Shown here piece after piece: positions 1-8,701 of a stretch of 61,566 bases of DNA; the stretch's first letter is position 1, and each line of letters begins with the position of its first letter. The stretch is from Actinomycetes bacterium (GTDB lineage: Bacteria; Actinomycetota; Thermoleophilia; Gaiellales; F1-60-MAGs149). The DNA lies in NCBI GenBank assembly GCA_025360225.1, contig JANYCN010000010.1, forward strand, positions 1 to 61,566, read 5' to 3'. The translations under genes were made by a program, and so were the position numbers. Below the pieces are notes generated by a model that saw nothing but the letters and a program-made list of their open reading frames with translations, had not been told where the DNA came from and did not search any database.

Positions 1-53
1 CGCTCGCTCCAGACACCCAATGACCATGCCATTTGACAATCAGACCACTAGCT
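1..53 (+). repeat. Right end of dispersed inverted-repeat element (edge copy)
   Basis: These 53 bases are identical to 43891-43943, the right end of the complete element at 43623-43942. They include the terminal repeat ending CAATCAGACCACTAGC. The window opens inside this copy, so its left part is not visible. It is non-coding. Strand is given relative to the complete copy. Confidence 0.85.
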
Positions 54-338
54 GACAAGCGACAGCGAGGGAGCTTGCTGATCGCGGGCGTGCTGGATAG
101 CACGCCCGCTCGCACGCGTGTCAAGGCGTTCGCCTTGACACGCTACGCGACCGTGTGTCAAGGCCGGTCGAAAATTGTCCCCCTTCTGCCGGTTGAGTTC
201 CGACCCCGCTCCGTGCCGGGTGCGTGCGCAGTGGAGCCCGTAGGGCAGAGCGGAGCGCGTGCTCGTCACGACTTGTCGGGCGAGGTTTCAGACGCCGCTC
301 CGCAGCGCTCGAAAGCCACGCACTTTCGAGACGGTGCA
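54..338. repeat. Second repeat segment with two perfect hairpins
   Basis: Directly abutting the edge copy is a segment in the opposite orientation. It carries two perfect palindromes: 84-109 (11-base arms, GCGGGCGTGCT, 4-base loop) and 116-143 (13-base arms, GCGTGTCAAGGCG, 2-base loop). Both hairpins recur at 43798-43857 and 61464-61523, and in degraded form at 27726-27786. Bases 144-338 hold no gene I can support. Around 280-320 they show weak similarity to 27825-27862. The head-to-head arrangement suggests nested insertion or rearrangement of copies. Confidence 0.75.
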
Positions 339-1490
339 CTAGCGCGAACGGGCGACGAGCTCCTCAAACAGGTCAGACCAGAGGGTGATGACGCGCCCGG
401 GCGTGTACGTCGAGGCAACGCCTTCTCTGGCGGCGGCGGCACGTGTCCTCGCCTGTTCCGGGTCGTCAGCGACGCGTTCGAGGGCTGCCGCGAGCGCTGC
501 AGGATCCTGCGGTGGCACGAGCAGGGCGCACTCCTCGTCCGGGACGACCTCAGCGATCCCGCCGACGTTGGTCGAGACGATCGGACAGCCTGCGAGCGCG
601 GCCTCGTGGATCACCAGGGGCGTTCCCTCGTAGTCGGAGCTGAGCGCGAAGGCATCGAATGCCAGCAGCAGCTCCGGAACGTCGCGCCGACGGCCGACGA
701 GCGTCAGCGCGCTCTCGATCCCGAGCTCGCTGGCGAGCAACCTGAGCCGTCCCTCCTCCGGGCCGTCACCGACGATCACCAGGCGGGCGTCGGGGTGTGT
801 CGCCCGGAACAGGGCAAACGCGCGCAGGAGCACATCGAGCGCTTTCTGCGGCCGGAGGTAGGCGACCGTACCCACCGTGAACGCGGTTCCAAGGCCGAGC
901 TCTCCACGGACGGCGGCGCGGTCGCGGGTCGGCACCGGTCGCGGCGTCATCGCGGCGATCGGCATCACCCGCGTCTTCGCCGCCGGCACGCCGACGACGT
1001 CAACGAGGCTGCGTCGGTCAGCCTCCGAGACCGCGACGAACGCGGTCGCCCGCCGGGCGGTGTGATGTCGGTCGATCAGGATGCGCCGGCGGTCGCCCGT
1101 GAACGACCACGTGTGCTCCGTCGCGATGAGGACGGGCACGCGGGCCAGCGGAGCAATCAGCGCGGCCCAGAGGTTGGAGCCGAACTTGTGCGAGTTCACG
1201 ACGTCGACCCGGTTCTCGCGCAGGTACCGCCAGAGCGGTAACCACGCACGGACGTCCAGCTTGCTGCCCGCTCCCCGCCCGAGGCGCACGAGCTCGACGC
1301 CGTGCTTCTCGAGCAGCGCGACGACGTCCGGGTCGTCGCCGTAGCGCGTCGCGCAGACGGCGACGGCGAACCGTTGCCGGTCGAGCCCGGTCGCCAGACC
1401 GATCGCGTACCCCTCGGCGCCGCCGCCGCTGAGCTGGTCGAGCAGCAACAGGACCCTGATGCGCGCGTCGGTCGTGCCTTCGCGAGCCAC
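339..1490 (-). CDS. Glycosyltransferase, family GT4 (GT-B fold)
   Basis: A 383-residue retaining glycosyltransferase, probably cytosolic or membrane-associated, that moves a nucleotide-sugar residue onto a surface glycan or lipid. The N-terminal acceptor domain (about 10-180) opens with a hydrophobic strand followed by SGGGAEGY, the glycine-rich loop typical of GT4. The donor domain (about 200-370) has GTVAYLRPQKALDVLL, VIVGDGPEEGRL and the E-x7-E motif (E288 and E296). It starts at a GTG only 9 bases after the upstream beta-helix gene stops, so the two are probably co-transcribed. Acceptor and sugar cannot be read from the sequence. Confidence 0.85.
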   Translation of the reverse strand: MAREGTTDARIRVLLLLDQLSGGGAEGYAIGLATGLDRQRFAVAVCATRYGDDPDVVALLEKHGVELVRLGRGAGSKLDVRAWLPLWRYLRENRVDVVNSHKFGSNLWAALIAPLARVPVLIATEHTWSFTGDRRRILIDRHHTARRATAFVAVSEADRRSLVDVVGVPAAKTRVMPIAAMTPRPVPTRDRAAVRGELGLGTAFTVGTVAYLRPQKALDVLLRAFALFRATHPDARLVIVGDGPEEGRLRLLASELGIESALTLVGRRRDVPELLLAFDAFALSSDYEGTPLVIHEAALAGCPIVSTNVGGIAEVVPDEECALLVPPQDPAALAAALERVADDPEQARTRAAAAREGVASTYTPGRVITLWSDLFEELVARSR

Positions 1491-1499
1491 GCTTCCAGA

Positions 1500-3068
1500 C
1501 TAGCCGCGCAGGCGGACGACGGTTGCGCTCGAGCGGGAGCCACCATCGCGGCGGGCGAGCATCACCCGCACCGTGTGCGCTCCGGCGCGCAGGCCACGAA
1601 CGCGCACGCGCCCACCACGAGCCGGGACGTGGGCGCGGACGCGGCCATCAACGACCAGCAGGCTTGGCACCCCTCCGGCCGCGACCGAGACGACGAGCCA
1701 GCGTCGCCCGTGCCCGACGATGCGCACCGCCGGCGCGCGAGCGGCGAGCGTCTGCACCGCGATCACCCGGGCGATGGAGGTGCCACCGCCAGCGTTGAGG
1801 GCAGCGACGGAGACGTGCAGGCGGACGCCAGGTCGGAGGTCGCCGAGCCGTGCGGACGTGTCCGTCGTGACGAAGCTCCGCCGCCCGTCGACCGCCACGC
1901 GATAGGCGACGACGTCGCTCGTGTCGGCTGGCGCGAGCCAGCGGATGCTGACGGTCGTGCCGGTCGCACCGGCGACACGGAGCGCGGCCGGCGAGTCGGG
2001 GGCTGCCGGTCCAATGCCCGGGCCCTCGGTCGGCCCGAAGCCGGCGCAGCGGCTCCCAGGCGTGAGCGAAAGGTCGCCTGCAGCAGGGTCAACCAGCTGC
2101 GGGTCAGCGACGACCTGTGGCTCCGTCACGACGAAGCCGACGTGGTCGGCGACGCTCCCGAGCCCGGTGCCGGCGAGGCAGTTGGCGCGCACGAGGTTGC
2201 CGGTTCCGATCGGGTTGCCGTCTGGCCACCACGACTCAACGTCATAGCGCTCTGACCGAGCGATGACGTTCCCCTCGATCACGGCGTCGCTCGTCGCCAT
2301 CCCGTGATCGCCGGAGATGATGATGCCGGTCGAGCTGCCGTAGATGACGTTGTGCGCGATCAGCGTTCCGCGCGCGTCTGGGTAGAGCTGGACTCCGCGG
2401 TCGGCGTTGTCGTAGATCCAGTTGTTCGTGATCCGCGCGTTGATCGACGACTCGTCGTAGATCCCGTGGTCGTGGTTGGTGCGCGGCAACGTGCCGCACG
2501 CGTGGATCCGTGACCGGTCGATCACCGTGTCAACGGCGGTGCCCCAGCCGAGGCTCGAGCCGATGTCGAAGCAGATGCCGGTGTGCTCGTTCGTCACCTC
2601 GTCGTTGATGAACGACACGCGGTCGCCGCTGATTGACGGGCTCGGCAGCCGGGCGTCGTTGCGCCCGTCGAGCACGAGGTGGGTGAACGAGACGTCGTTC
2701 GCGGCGTCGGTGACGTACAGGCGCCCGGCGATCGTCGCCGGTGCCTGCGGGTCCGCCGAGGTGATCGTGATCGGGGCGCCCCGTGTCCCGCCACGATCGA
2801 CGCGCACGTCCTCGGCGAACGTCGCGCCGGCCGCGAGGCAGCCGACCTCGCCAGGCAGAAGACGCGCGACGAGGCCCTGGACGGTGCGCAGCGGAGCGTC
2901 AACGGTTCCGCTCGCGAGGTCGCTGCCGTCCACCGCGACCCACAGGTTGCACGTGGGGAGCGGCGCTGGCTCGGCCGCAACGCTCGTCGAAACGGTCGCC
3001 GCGAGGAGCACCGCGACGAGCGTGGCGGTCCGGGTGAGGCGGTGCAGGAGGCTCGGCGACGACGACAT
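1500..3068 (-). CDS. Secreted right-handed beta-helix protein with Fn3-like domain
   Basis: A 522-residue exported protein. A signal peptide (about 1-31, hydrophobic LVAVLLAATVSTSVAA) is followed by a DUF1565/pectate-lyase-like beta-helix (about 40-320). The helix has repeating turns such as ARITNNWIYDNADRGVQLY and TLIAHNVIYGSSTGIIIS. After a Pro-rich linker comes a fibronectin type III-like domain (about 350-435) and a basic beta-rich tail. Such helices bind or cleave polysaccharide, but no catalytic residues can be assigned. It precedes the GT4 gene by 9 bases, consistent with a role in making or remodelling extracellular glycan. Confidence 0.75.
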   Translation of the reverse strand: MSSSPSLLHRLTRTATLVAVLLAATVSTSVAAEPAPLPTCNLWVAVDGSDLASGTVDAPLRTVQGLVARLLPGEVGCLAAGATFAEDVRVDRGGTRGAPITITSADPQAPATIAGRLYVTDAANDVSFTHLVLDGRNDARLPSPSISGDRVSFINDEVTNEHTGICFDIGSSLGWGTAVDTVIDRSRIHACGTLPRTNHDHGIYDESSINARITNNWIYDNADRGVQLYPDARGTLIAHNVIYGSSTGIIISGDHGMATSDAVIEGNVIARSERYDVESWWPDGNPIGTGNLVRANCLAGTGLGSVADHVGFVVTEPQVVADPQLVDPAAGDLSLTPGSRCAGFGPTEGPGIGPAAPDSPAALRVAGATGTTVSIRWLAPADTSDVVAYRVAVDGRRSFVTTDTSARLGDLRPGVRLHVSVAALNAGGGTSIARVIAVQTLAARAPAVRIVGHGRRWLVVSVAAGGVPSLLVVDGRVRAHVPARGGRVRVRGLRAGAHTVRVMLARRDGGSRSSATVVRLRG

Positions 3069-3168
3069 GGGGAGGGGGCCGCAGGTCCTTCAGGACACGA
3101 GGCTTCCCTCTCTGGATCGGAGCGTGACCCGTCTGGCGACACACCAGCACGGGTGATCTCCACGTCTC

Positions 3169-3813
3169 CTACGCTCGCTGCTCGCCGCTCACGCTGACGC
3201 CGAGGTCGCGGGCGAGGCCGTCGCTCAGCCCGTAGATCCAGCCGTGCACCCGCAGCCGTTGTCCGCGGCGCCAGGCGTCGCGCACCACCGTGGTGGCGGA
3301 CACGTTCGCGACCTGCTCGACGACGTTCAGCTCACAGAGGCGATCAGCGCGGGCGTCCTCCGCGAGCCTCGCGAGCTCGTCGCGATGCTTGGTTGCGACG
3401 TCCTGGACGTGGCGCAGCCAGTTGTCGATCAGGCCGAGCTGACCGTCGTCGAGCGCTGCCTTGATGCCACCACAGCCGTAGTGGCCAACGACGATCACGT
3501 CCTCCACGGCGAGCACGTCGACGGCGTACTGCAGCACGGAGAGGCAGTTCAGGTCGGTGTGGACGACGACGTTCGCGACGTTGCGGTGCACGAACAGCTC
3601 ACCTGGCTCGAGACCAACGACCTCGTTTGCCGGCACGCGGCTGTCCGCGCAGCCGATCCAGAGGTAGCGCGGCGACTGCTGACGCGAAAGGCGTCCGAAG
3701 AAGTCCGGGTCGCGGGCCGACACCGCCGCAGCCCAGGCCTGGTTCCGTGCAAGCAGGTCCGCGACCGACACTGGACGAGATCCTACTGCATCGAACGACG
3801 CCGGACCGGTCAT
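3169..3813 (-). CDS. can: Beta-class carbonic anhydrase
   Basis: A 214-residue enzyme interconverting CO2 and bicarbonate in the cytosol. Zinc ligands are C55, H111 and C114, in the motifs CADSRVP and HYGCGG; the D57-R59 catalytic dyad is present. Length and spacing match bacterial Can proteins. The start chosen is the ATG 39 bases from the divergent NAGPA-like gene, leaving little room for two independent promoters. Bicarbonate supply would suit the biotin-dependent carboxylase at 22882-26258, but no linkage is shown. Confidence 0.92.
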   Translation of the reverse strand: MTGPASFDAVGSRPVSVADLLARNQAWAAAVSARDPDFFGRLSRQQSPRYLWIGCADSRVPANEVVGLEPGELFVHRNVANVVVHTDLNCLSVLQYAVDVLAVEDVIVVGHYGCGGIKAALDDGQLGLIDNWLRHVQDVATKHRDELARLAEDARADRLCELNVVEQVANVSATTVVRDAWRRGQRLRVHGWIYGLSDGLARDLGVSVSGEQRA

Positions 3814-3852
3814 CTCATCCTCGTCTTAGCAACGGCTGGTAGCGTCTCGCTG

Positions 3853-5040
3853 ATGCGACGAGGGCGACCCTCACGAGCGATGACCGCCGTTGGGCGTGGA
3901 CGGTTTCGCCGACGGCGCGTTGTCGCGATCGCGGTCCTCGCGGTCGTCGTGCCGACCGCGTACTCGTACGTGTCGATGCTGATGGCGCCGTCGAGCCTGC
4001 CGATCTGGCCTCGTTCGGTCGAGTGGGTGCGCCAGCACGACGGCAACTGGCTCGTGGACGAGGTGGAGCACTACTACTTCAGCTGGAAGGCGCCGGATCC
4101 AGGTGGGCCGCAGCTGACGACGCTGCCGAGCGTCGGCGTGGCGACCGAGCCGGCTCCAACGACCTCGACTCCGGCGACGCCGCAGCCGGCGCCACAGGCG
4201 CCGCCGACGATCGTCCCCGTGTTCGGCCACCCGCTCGCCGGCGAGGCGGTGTGGCGCTCGACCGGCCCGCTCGTTGCCGGGCGGCCGCCCGTGTTGGTGA
4301 CGACGTTTCGCACCGAGACGCGCTACCCGCGCGTCGTCGCCTACGTCGCCTGGTTCGATCACACGCAGACGGCGCTCGCCTGGTACCCGGGACGGTACGA
4401 GCCGCCGAGCGCGCCGCGCCGCGGACCGATGTCCGTCCCGACCGGGGAGCGTGACCGGCTGCTCGCGACCTTCAACGGCGGGTTCATCTACGACGACGGG
4501 AAGAACGGGTCCTCGATCGGCGGCCGTGCCTACGAGCCGCTCCGCAAGGGGCTCGCGACGGTCCTTACCGACACGTCGGGTAACGTCGACGTTCGCACCT
4601 GGCACGGCGGGCGCGTGGCAGGCACGCAGTACGCCTTCGCTCGACAGAGCCTGCCGCTGATCATCGACAACGGCAAGCTCAACCCCGACCTGAACGACTC
4701 GTCCCAGTGGGGGTACACGCTCGGCAACGCCGTGCGGGTCTGGCGCACCGGCATCGGCATCGACCGGCACGGGAACCTGATCTACGCCGCCGCGGACTGG
4801 CAGACGGTGCGCACGCTCGCGCGGATCCTGCAGCGCGCCGGCGCCGTGCGCGCGATGCAGCTCGACATCAACCCGGAGTGGCCGACGTTGATCACCTACA
4901 GCCACCGCCACGGGCTGCGTCCGGCGCGGATCGTGCCGAACTACCAGCAGCCACCGACGCGGTACCTGACCGCCGACGATCGTGACTTCTTCGCCGTGTA
5001 CCTGCGACCCGTTGGGCCGATCAGCGTCCCGTTTCGCTGA
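3853..5040 (+). CDS. Membrane-anchored phosphodiester glycosidase (NAGPA)-like protein
   Basis: A 395-residue protein with a basic N-terminus and one signal-anchor (about 17-35, VVAIAVLAVVVPTAYSYV). A Pro/Thr/Ala-rich linker (about 95-120) leads to a C-terminal domain (about 150-390) resembling NAGPA/DUF2233. Supporting segments are ATFNGGFIYDDG, SLPLIIDNGKL, RTGIGIDRHGNLIYAAA and the late AMQLDINPEWP. The family acts on glycans outside the membrane, for example removing GlcNAc-phosphodiester caps. ATG 3853 is preferred over ATG 3880 because it keeps the positive residues before the membrane segment. The substrate is unknown. Confidence 0.72.
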   Translation: MRRGRPSRAMTAVGRGRFRRRRVVAIAVLAVVVPTAYSYVSMLMAPSSLPIWPRSVEWVRQHDGNWLVDEVEHYYFSWKAPDPGGPQLTTLPSVGVATEPAPTTSTPATPQPAPQAPPTIVPVFGHPLAGEAVWRSTGPLVAGRPPVLVTTFRTETRYPRVVAYVAWFDHTQTALAWYPGRYEPPSAPRRGPMSVPTGERDRLLATFNGGFIYDDGKNGSSIGGRAYEPLRKGLATVLTDTSGNVDVRTWHGGRVAGTQYAFARQSLPLIIDNGKLNPDLNDSSQWGYTLGNAVRVWRTGIGIDRHGNLIYAAADWQTVRTLARILQRAGAVRAMQLDINPEWPTLITYSHRHGLRPARIVPNYQQPPTRYLTADDRDFFAVYLRPVGPISVPFR

Positions 5041-5058
5041 TCGCCCTGGTGTGGTCGT

Positions 5059-5622
5059 TCACGATGCCGCGTTGGAGAACGCCACCGCGTCGGTCGTGAC
5101 CGTTCCCGCCACACGCCCGGGCGCCGTCTGGTACGTCCAGTAGAGGTTCGTGTGCGCGATCACCTGGTCGGGTGGCGGCGCGCCCCACGCGGACTGGTCC
5201 TCGGTGGTGTGCGCGTCGCTGACGAGGGTCGCGTCGTAGCCGCGGGCGAGCGCACCGTGCAGGGTCGACCGGATGCACGCGTCGGTCTGCGCGCCGACGA
5301 CGACGAGCCGGCCGACGCCGAGCGTGGCGAGCGTCGCTTCGAGCACCGTGTCCTCGAAGGCGTCACCGTACGCCTTGTCGACCACCGGCTCGGACGGGGC
5401 CGGCAACAGCTCGGCGACGATCTCCCACGAGGTGCTACCGCGCTCGAGCCCGTCGTCGGCATGCTGCACCCAGACGACAGGGACGCCGCCCGACCGCGCC
5501 TGCTCGACGAGCCGCGCGATGTTCGCGACGACCCGGTCCCGGTCGTATGCCTCGGCGACGACACCGACCTGGACGTCGACGACGAGGAGCGCGGAGGCAG
5601 GACGGTCGACGAGGGTTGTCAC
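5059..5622 (-). CDS. Isochorismatase-like cysteine hydrolase
   Basis: A 187-residue single-domain hydrolase of the isochorismatase-like superfamily, which includes nicotinamidase, N-carbamoylsarcosine amidase and ureidoacrylate hydrolase. The catalytic triad is visible as D16 (LLVVDVQ), K83 (VVDKAYGDAF) and C116 (QTDACIRST). It starts with GTG and diverges from the arginase-like gene, 22 bases between starts. Neighbouring C-N hydrolases hint at an amide or ureido substrate, but this is inference. Confidence 0.85.
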   Translation of the reverse strand: MTTLVDRPASALLVVDVQVGVVAEAYDRDRVVANIARLVEQARSGGVPVVWVQHADDGLERGSTSWEIVAELLPAPSEPVVDKAYGDAFEDTVLEATLATLGVGRLVVVGAQTDACIRSTLHGALARGYDATLVSDAHTTEDQSAWGAPPPDQVIAHTNLYWTYQTAPGRVAGTVTTDAVAFSNAAS

Positions 5623-5644
5623 CGATGCACTGTACCGTTCGGGC

Positions 5645-6436
5645 GTGACCGCGCCGATCGACGTCGTTCTCGCTCCGTACGCAACGCGCTTTCACGGCCC
5701 GGGGATGGAGGACGGCCCTGACGCCGTCGCCTCGCTGCTCGACGGGTCGACGCACCGGGTCCCGTTCGACCTTGACGCGCCGGTTCCCGAGGCGCTCGCC
5801 GGCGGTCTGCCATCTCTCGCAGACGCCATTGCGGCAGCCACGCGGCCCCTCGCCCTGCTCGGCGAGTGCACGCTCGCGCCCGCCGTTGCGGGCGGCCTGA
5901 TGCGCGTGCACCCTGACCTGACGCTGCTCTGGATCGACGCGCACGGCGACCTGAACACCCCGGCCACGACGCCGAGCGGGTTCCTCGGCGGCATGCCGTT
6001 CGCCATCCTCCTCGGCTGGTGCCACGACGAGGTTCGCCTCGCTGCCGGGCAACGGGCGCCGCTCGCTGAGGAGCGCTGCGCGCTCGTCGGCGCCCGTGAG
6101 CTCGATCCGGGCGAGCGGGCGGCCCTCGACGCGTCGCTGATCGTCGAGTCGCCGGACGTCACCGACGCGCTCGCTCGTCTGCCAGTGGGTCCGATCTGGG
6201 TGCACCTCGACGGCGACGTTCTCGACCCCGACGTGGCGCCCGGCGTCGACTTCCCCGTCGCCGACGGGTGGTCGGTGTCGGATGCGGTCGTCGCGATCGA
6301 TACGGCCGTTGCGACGGGCCGCGTGGTTGGTGTCAGTGCCTGTTGCGGCAACCCGCGCCGTGATCCTGATGGGCGTGGCGCGCGGGCCTACGTCACTGCC
6401 CTCGCCTCGTTCCTCGGCGTTCGGTGCCGCGCATGA
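5645..6436 (+). CDS. Arginase/agmatinase-family protein with Cys at the first metal-ligand position
   Basis: A 263-residue ureohydrolase-fold protein. The binuclear metal motifs DAHGD (D98, H100, D102) and HLDGDVLDPD (D189, D191) are intact. The motif normally reading GGDHS is GECT (73-76), so the usual His ligand is replaced by C75. Cys-bearing relatives occur in bacteria, so a metal-binding enzyme remains plausible, but the substrate (arginine, agmatine, guanidino acid) cannot be assigned. GTG 5645 is chosen because homology begins immediately after it. Its stop overlaps the aldo/keto reductase ATG (ATGA). Confidence 0.78.
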   Translation: MTAPIDVVLAPYATRFHGPGMEDGPDAVASLLDGSTHRVPFDLDAPVPEALAGGLPSLADAIAAATRPLALLGECTLAPAVAGGLMRVHPDLTLLWIDAHGDLNTPATTPSGFLGGMPFAILLGWCHDEVRLAAGQRAPLAEERCALVGARELDPGERAALDASLIVESPDVTDALARLPVGPIWVHLDGDVLDPDVAPGVDFPVADGWSVSDAVVAIDTAVATGRVVGVSACCGNPRRDPDGRGARAYVTALASFLGVRCRA

Positions 6437-7395
6437 CCCTCACGCAACGCTCGATCGGCGCCGCGGGCCAGCAGGTCTCCGCGATCGGTCTTGGCTGCAT
6501 GCCTGCCTCGTGGGGGTACCGGCTCGAGCCGCAGGACGACGCGACGAGCATCGCAACGATCGAACGAGCGCTCGCGCTTGGTGTCACACACCTCGACACG
6601 GCGGCCGTGTACGGGCCTGAGCACAACGAACGGCTCGTTGGCGCTGCTCTGCGTGGCCGGCGCGAGGGCGTGCTCGTTGCCTCGAAGGCCGGTCTGTACG
6701 TGGACGAGCGCCTTACCGTGCAGCGCGACGCGCGCCCGGAGTCGCTCGTTGCCGGCTGCGAGGCGTCGCTGCGTCGTCTCGCGATCGACGTGATCGACCT
6801 CTTCTACCTCCACCGCGTTGACCCGGCCGTGCCCGTCGAGGAGAGCTGGGGTGCCCTTGCTGAGCTTGTGACGGCGGGGAAGGTGCGGTCGATCGGGCTC
6901 TCCGAGTGCAGCGTTGACGAGCTCGCACGCGCCCACGCGATCCATCCGGTCGCGGCGCTGCAGAGCGAGATGTCGCTCTGGACCCGTGACGCGCTCGATG
7001 GTGGACAGCTCGCGTGGTGTGCGGCGAACGGCGTGGCGTTCGTCGCCTTCGGCGTGCTCGGGCGTGGCTACCTGACCGGTGCGCTGCCACCCGGCGTCGT
7101 CTTCCCCGAGCGTGACTTCCGACGCACCAACCCGCGGTTCACGCCGGCGGCGATGGAGGCGAACCGCGTCCACGTCGACGCGGTCGCGGCGGTGGCGCTT
7201 GAGCGCGGCGCCCGGCCCTCGCAGGTGCTGATCGCCTGGGCGCTCGCGCAGGGCCCGCAGGTGCTGGCGATCCCCGGCACCAAGCGCGCCGCCTACGTCG
7301 AGGAGCACGTCGCGGGAGACGGACTCGTGCTCAGCTCCGCCGACCTTGCCCGGCTCGACGCCCTCCCACCGGCCCTCGGTAACCGGTACGCCTGA
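6433..7395 (+). CDS. Aldo/keto reductase
   Basis: A 320-residue TIM-barrel NAD(P)H oxidoreductase reducing aldehydes or ketones. The catalytic tetrad is D55, Y60, K85 and H127 (HLDTAAVYG, VASKAGL, FYLHRVD). The phosphate-binding C-terminal part carries LAIPGTKRAAYVEEH. ATG 6433 overlaps the arginase-like stop as ATGA, which favours it over the GTG nine bases upstream and indicates translational coupling. The substrate is unknown. Confidence 0.9.
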   Translation: MTLTQRSIGAAGQQVSAIGLGCMPASWGYRLEPQDDATSIATIERALALGVTHLDTAAVYGPEHNERLVGAALRGRREGVLVASKAGLYVDERLTVQRDARPESLVAGCEASLRRLAIDVIDLFYLHRVDPAVPVEESWGALAELVTAGKVRSIGLSECSVDELARAHAIHPVAALQSEMSLWTRDALDGGQLAWCAANGVAFVAFGVLGRGYLTGALPPGVVFPERDFRRTNPRFTPAAMEANRVHVDAVAAVALERGARPSQVLIAWALAQGPQVLAIPGTKRAAYVEEHVAGDGLVLSSADLARLDALPPALGNRYA

Positions 7396-7660
7396 GCCCT
7401 GCGCTCGTTGTTCGTGGTCGCCACGACGCGTCCCTACGCGTGCAGCCGTCGACGTTGTGCCCGCCGACAAGAGATGGGCGCGCGGTTGCATGATCCTCAG
7501 CTCGGGCGGTGTCGGGGCGTGGTCTTCGCGGGAACGTCGCTCGCTGCTTGCGCTTGCCCCAGCAACCCCTGCGCGACGCGCAACGCCCCCGCTCGCTTCA
7601 GACACCCGGTGACGCCGCTCTTTGACAATCAGACCACTGGTCGGTGCATCAATCAGGCGC
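7396..7660 (+). repeat. Degenerate copy of the dispersed repeat, hairpins deleted
   Basis: Bases 7519-7642 match the right half of the complete element (43760-43942). They share CTTCGCGGGAACGTCG, CCCTGCGCGACGCGCAACG and the terminal TTTGACAATCAGACCACT at 7621-7638. The two central hairpins (about 85 bases in the complete copy) are replaced by roughly 10 bases. No matching left terminal repeat is evident, so this copy is truncated. Bases 7396-7518 hold nothing else I recognise. Strand is relative to the complete copy. Confidence 0.8.
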
Positions 7661-7968
7661 TTAACTTCGGGGGTGGAGTGAGGCTTACGCGTCGGGTCGA
7701 TATCGGAAACGAGGAAGTGTTCCCATTCCGCTTCTGGCGCACTCGCCCAAAGCCCGGCGATTCATTTCTTTGAGGTGTGGAACATCTCGAAGGGACACAA
7801 AGTCAGCGAAGGAACCAGGGCCTCGTATCCGCATGGGACGTTCACTACTGGGGACGGACGAGGTCGCGCTTCCAGTGGGGAGACATCTTCCAGGTCAGCA
7901 TTTTAGAGGAGTGGTCGGAGCCTTCCTGGAATCCGTTTGTGACCGGTGTCGGGTCAGGCCTCCAGGCA

Positions 7969-8190
7969 ATGCTCCATCGAAGACGCTGCGCACGATTCTC
8001 GGCGCGACCGCCGCGGCGGTGATCAGTGTCGCGGGAGTGCGTGTCATCGTTCGTCCCGTATTGGCCGAACAGGTGACGGGGCCCGATTTCTTTGCTATTT
8101 CAACGATACCGACCGGTCCTCTCTACGGGTGTATCGCGGTCTTCGTGGGAGCCCTCATTTCTGCTCGGTTGGAGGTCTCGATGAAGGAGC
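7969..8190 (+). pseudogene. Decayed small two-helix membrane protein, paralogue of the next gene
   Basis: Frame-3 bases 7983-8190 encode a segment (TLRTILGATAAAVIS to LISARLEVS) that aligns along its length with the protein at 8333-8557. The shared order is RT-GAT, VGVR-IVRP-L, a short loop with ISTI/ATIST, then Y-CIA and a second membrane helix. No ATG, GTG or TTG suits the start in this frame. ATG 7969 lies in another frame, and the reading frame runs on as low-complexity sequence to a TAG at 8331. This fits a copy with frameshifts at both ends. An atypical start is the alternative. Boundaries are approximate. Confidence 0.45.
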
Positions 8191-8332
8191 TGAGGCGTCC
8201 CCGGCGGAACGCTGGGCCCGCGACGTCTTCGCCAAACGTTGCCAGCGTTTCCGCGTCTGCCGCGAGTTCGGCCGCCGTTAGCCGACGGACTGCGTCGGTG
8301 TGTTTGTTACCTTTCGATGGGGTGGGCGCGTA

Positions 8333-8557
8333 GTGGATCGATCGTTAGCGTTCCGTACGGTCGCTGGCGCCACGGTGACGACCGGCATGAGCGCTGTGGG
8401 TGTTCGTCTCATTGTTCGGCCCCTACTTGTGGAGAAGTCGGTGATGGATTCGGGTTTTCCGATCCTCGCCACGATTTCGACAACCCGTGTTTACTGGTGT
8501 ATTGCTGGTTTCGCGGCGGCGTCGTTTCTCTTCGGGCGCCGGTTCCGCGAGGTTTGA
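8333..8557 (+). CDS. Small two-helix membrane protein of unknown function
   Basis: A 74-residue protein with two hydrophobic segments (about 7-30 and 53-68) around the conserved GVRLIVRPLL motif and a basic C-terminus. Its GTG overlaps the TAG ending the upstream paralogue's frame (TAGTG), suggesting coupled translation. The stretch 7660-8560 is visibly less GC-rich and less codon-biased than its surroundings, and it abuts a repeat, so acquisition by transfer is plausible. I do not recognise the family. Confidence 0.5.
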   Translation: MDRSLAFRTVAGATVTTGMSAVGVRLIVRPLLVEKSVMDSGFPILATISTTRVYWCIAGFAAASFLFGRRFREV

Positions 8558-8701
8558 GACGCAGACGGTGTACGATGGGCGTGTGGTGCCGCGTGGGCTG
8601 CCGACGCAGCAGTTCGGGACCGGCTCAGCGATCGCGGCTCCTTGACGGGCCCGACTTCCTGCCCGGCTGGTACGCTCGGTGAAACCCGAGGGGAGTTCGA
8701 C

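Noticed and set aside
33-1241. Long rightward open frame over the glycosyltransferase region
   Set aside because: It crosses the repeat and runs antisense to a clear GT4 gene; its composition is Arg/Gly/Ala-rich with no family signature. It is a high-GC shadow.
3244-3852. N-terminal extension of the NAGPA-like protein
   Set aside because: The open frame continues upstream, but it runs antisense to carbonic anhydrase and lacks homology; a signal-anchor begins shortly after ATG 3853.
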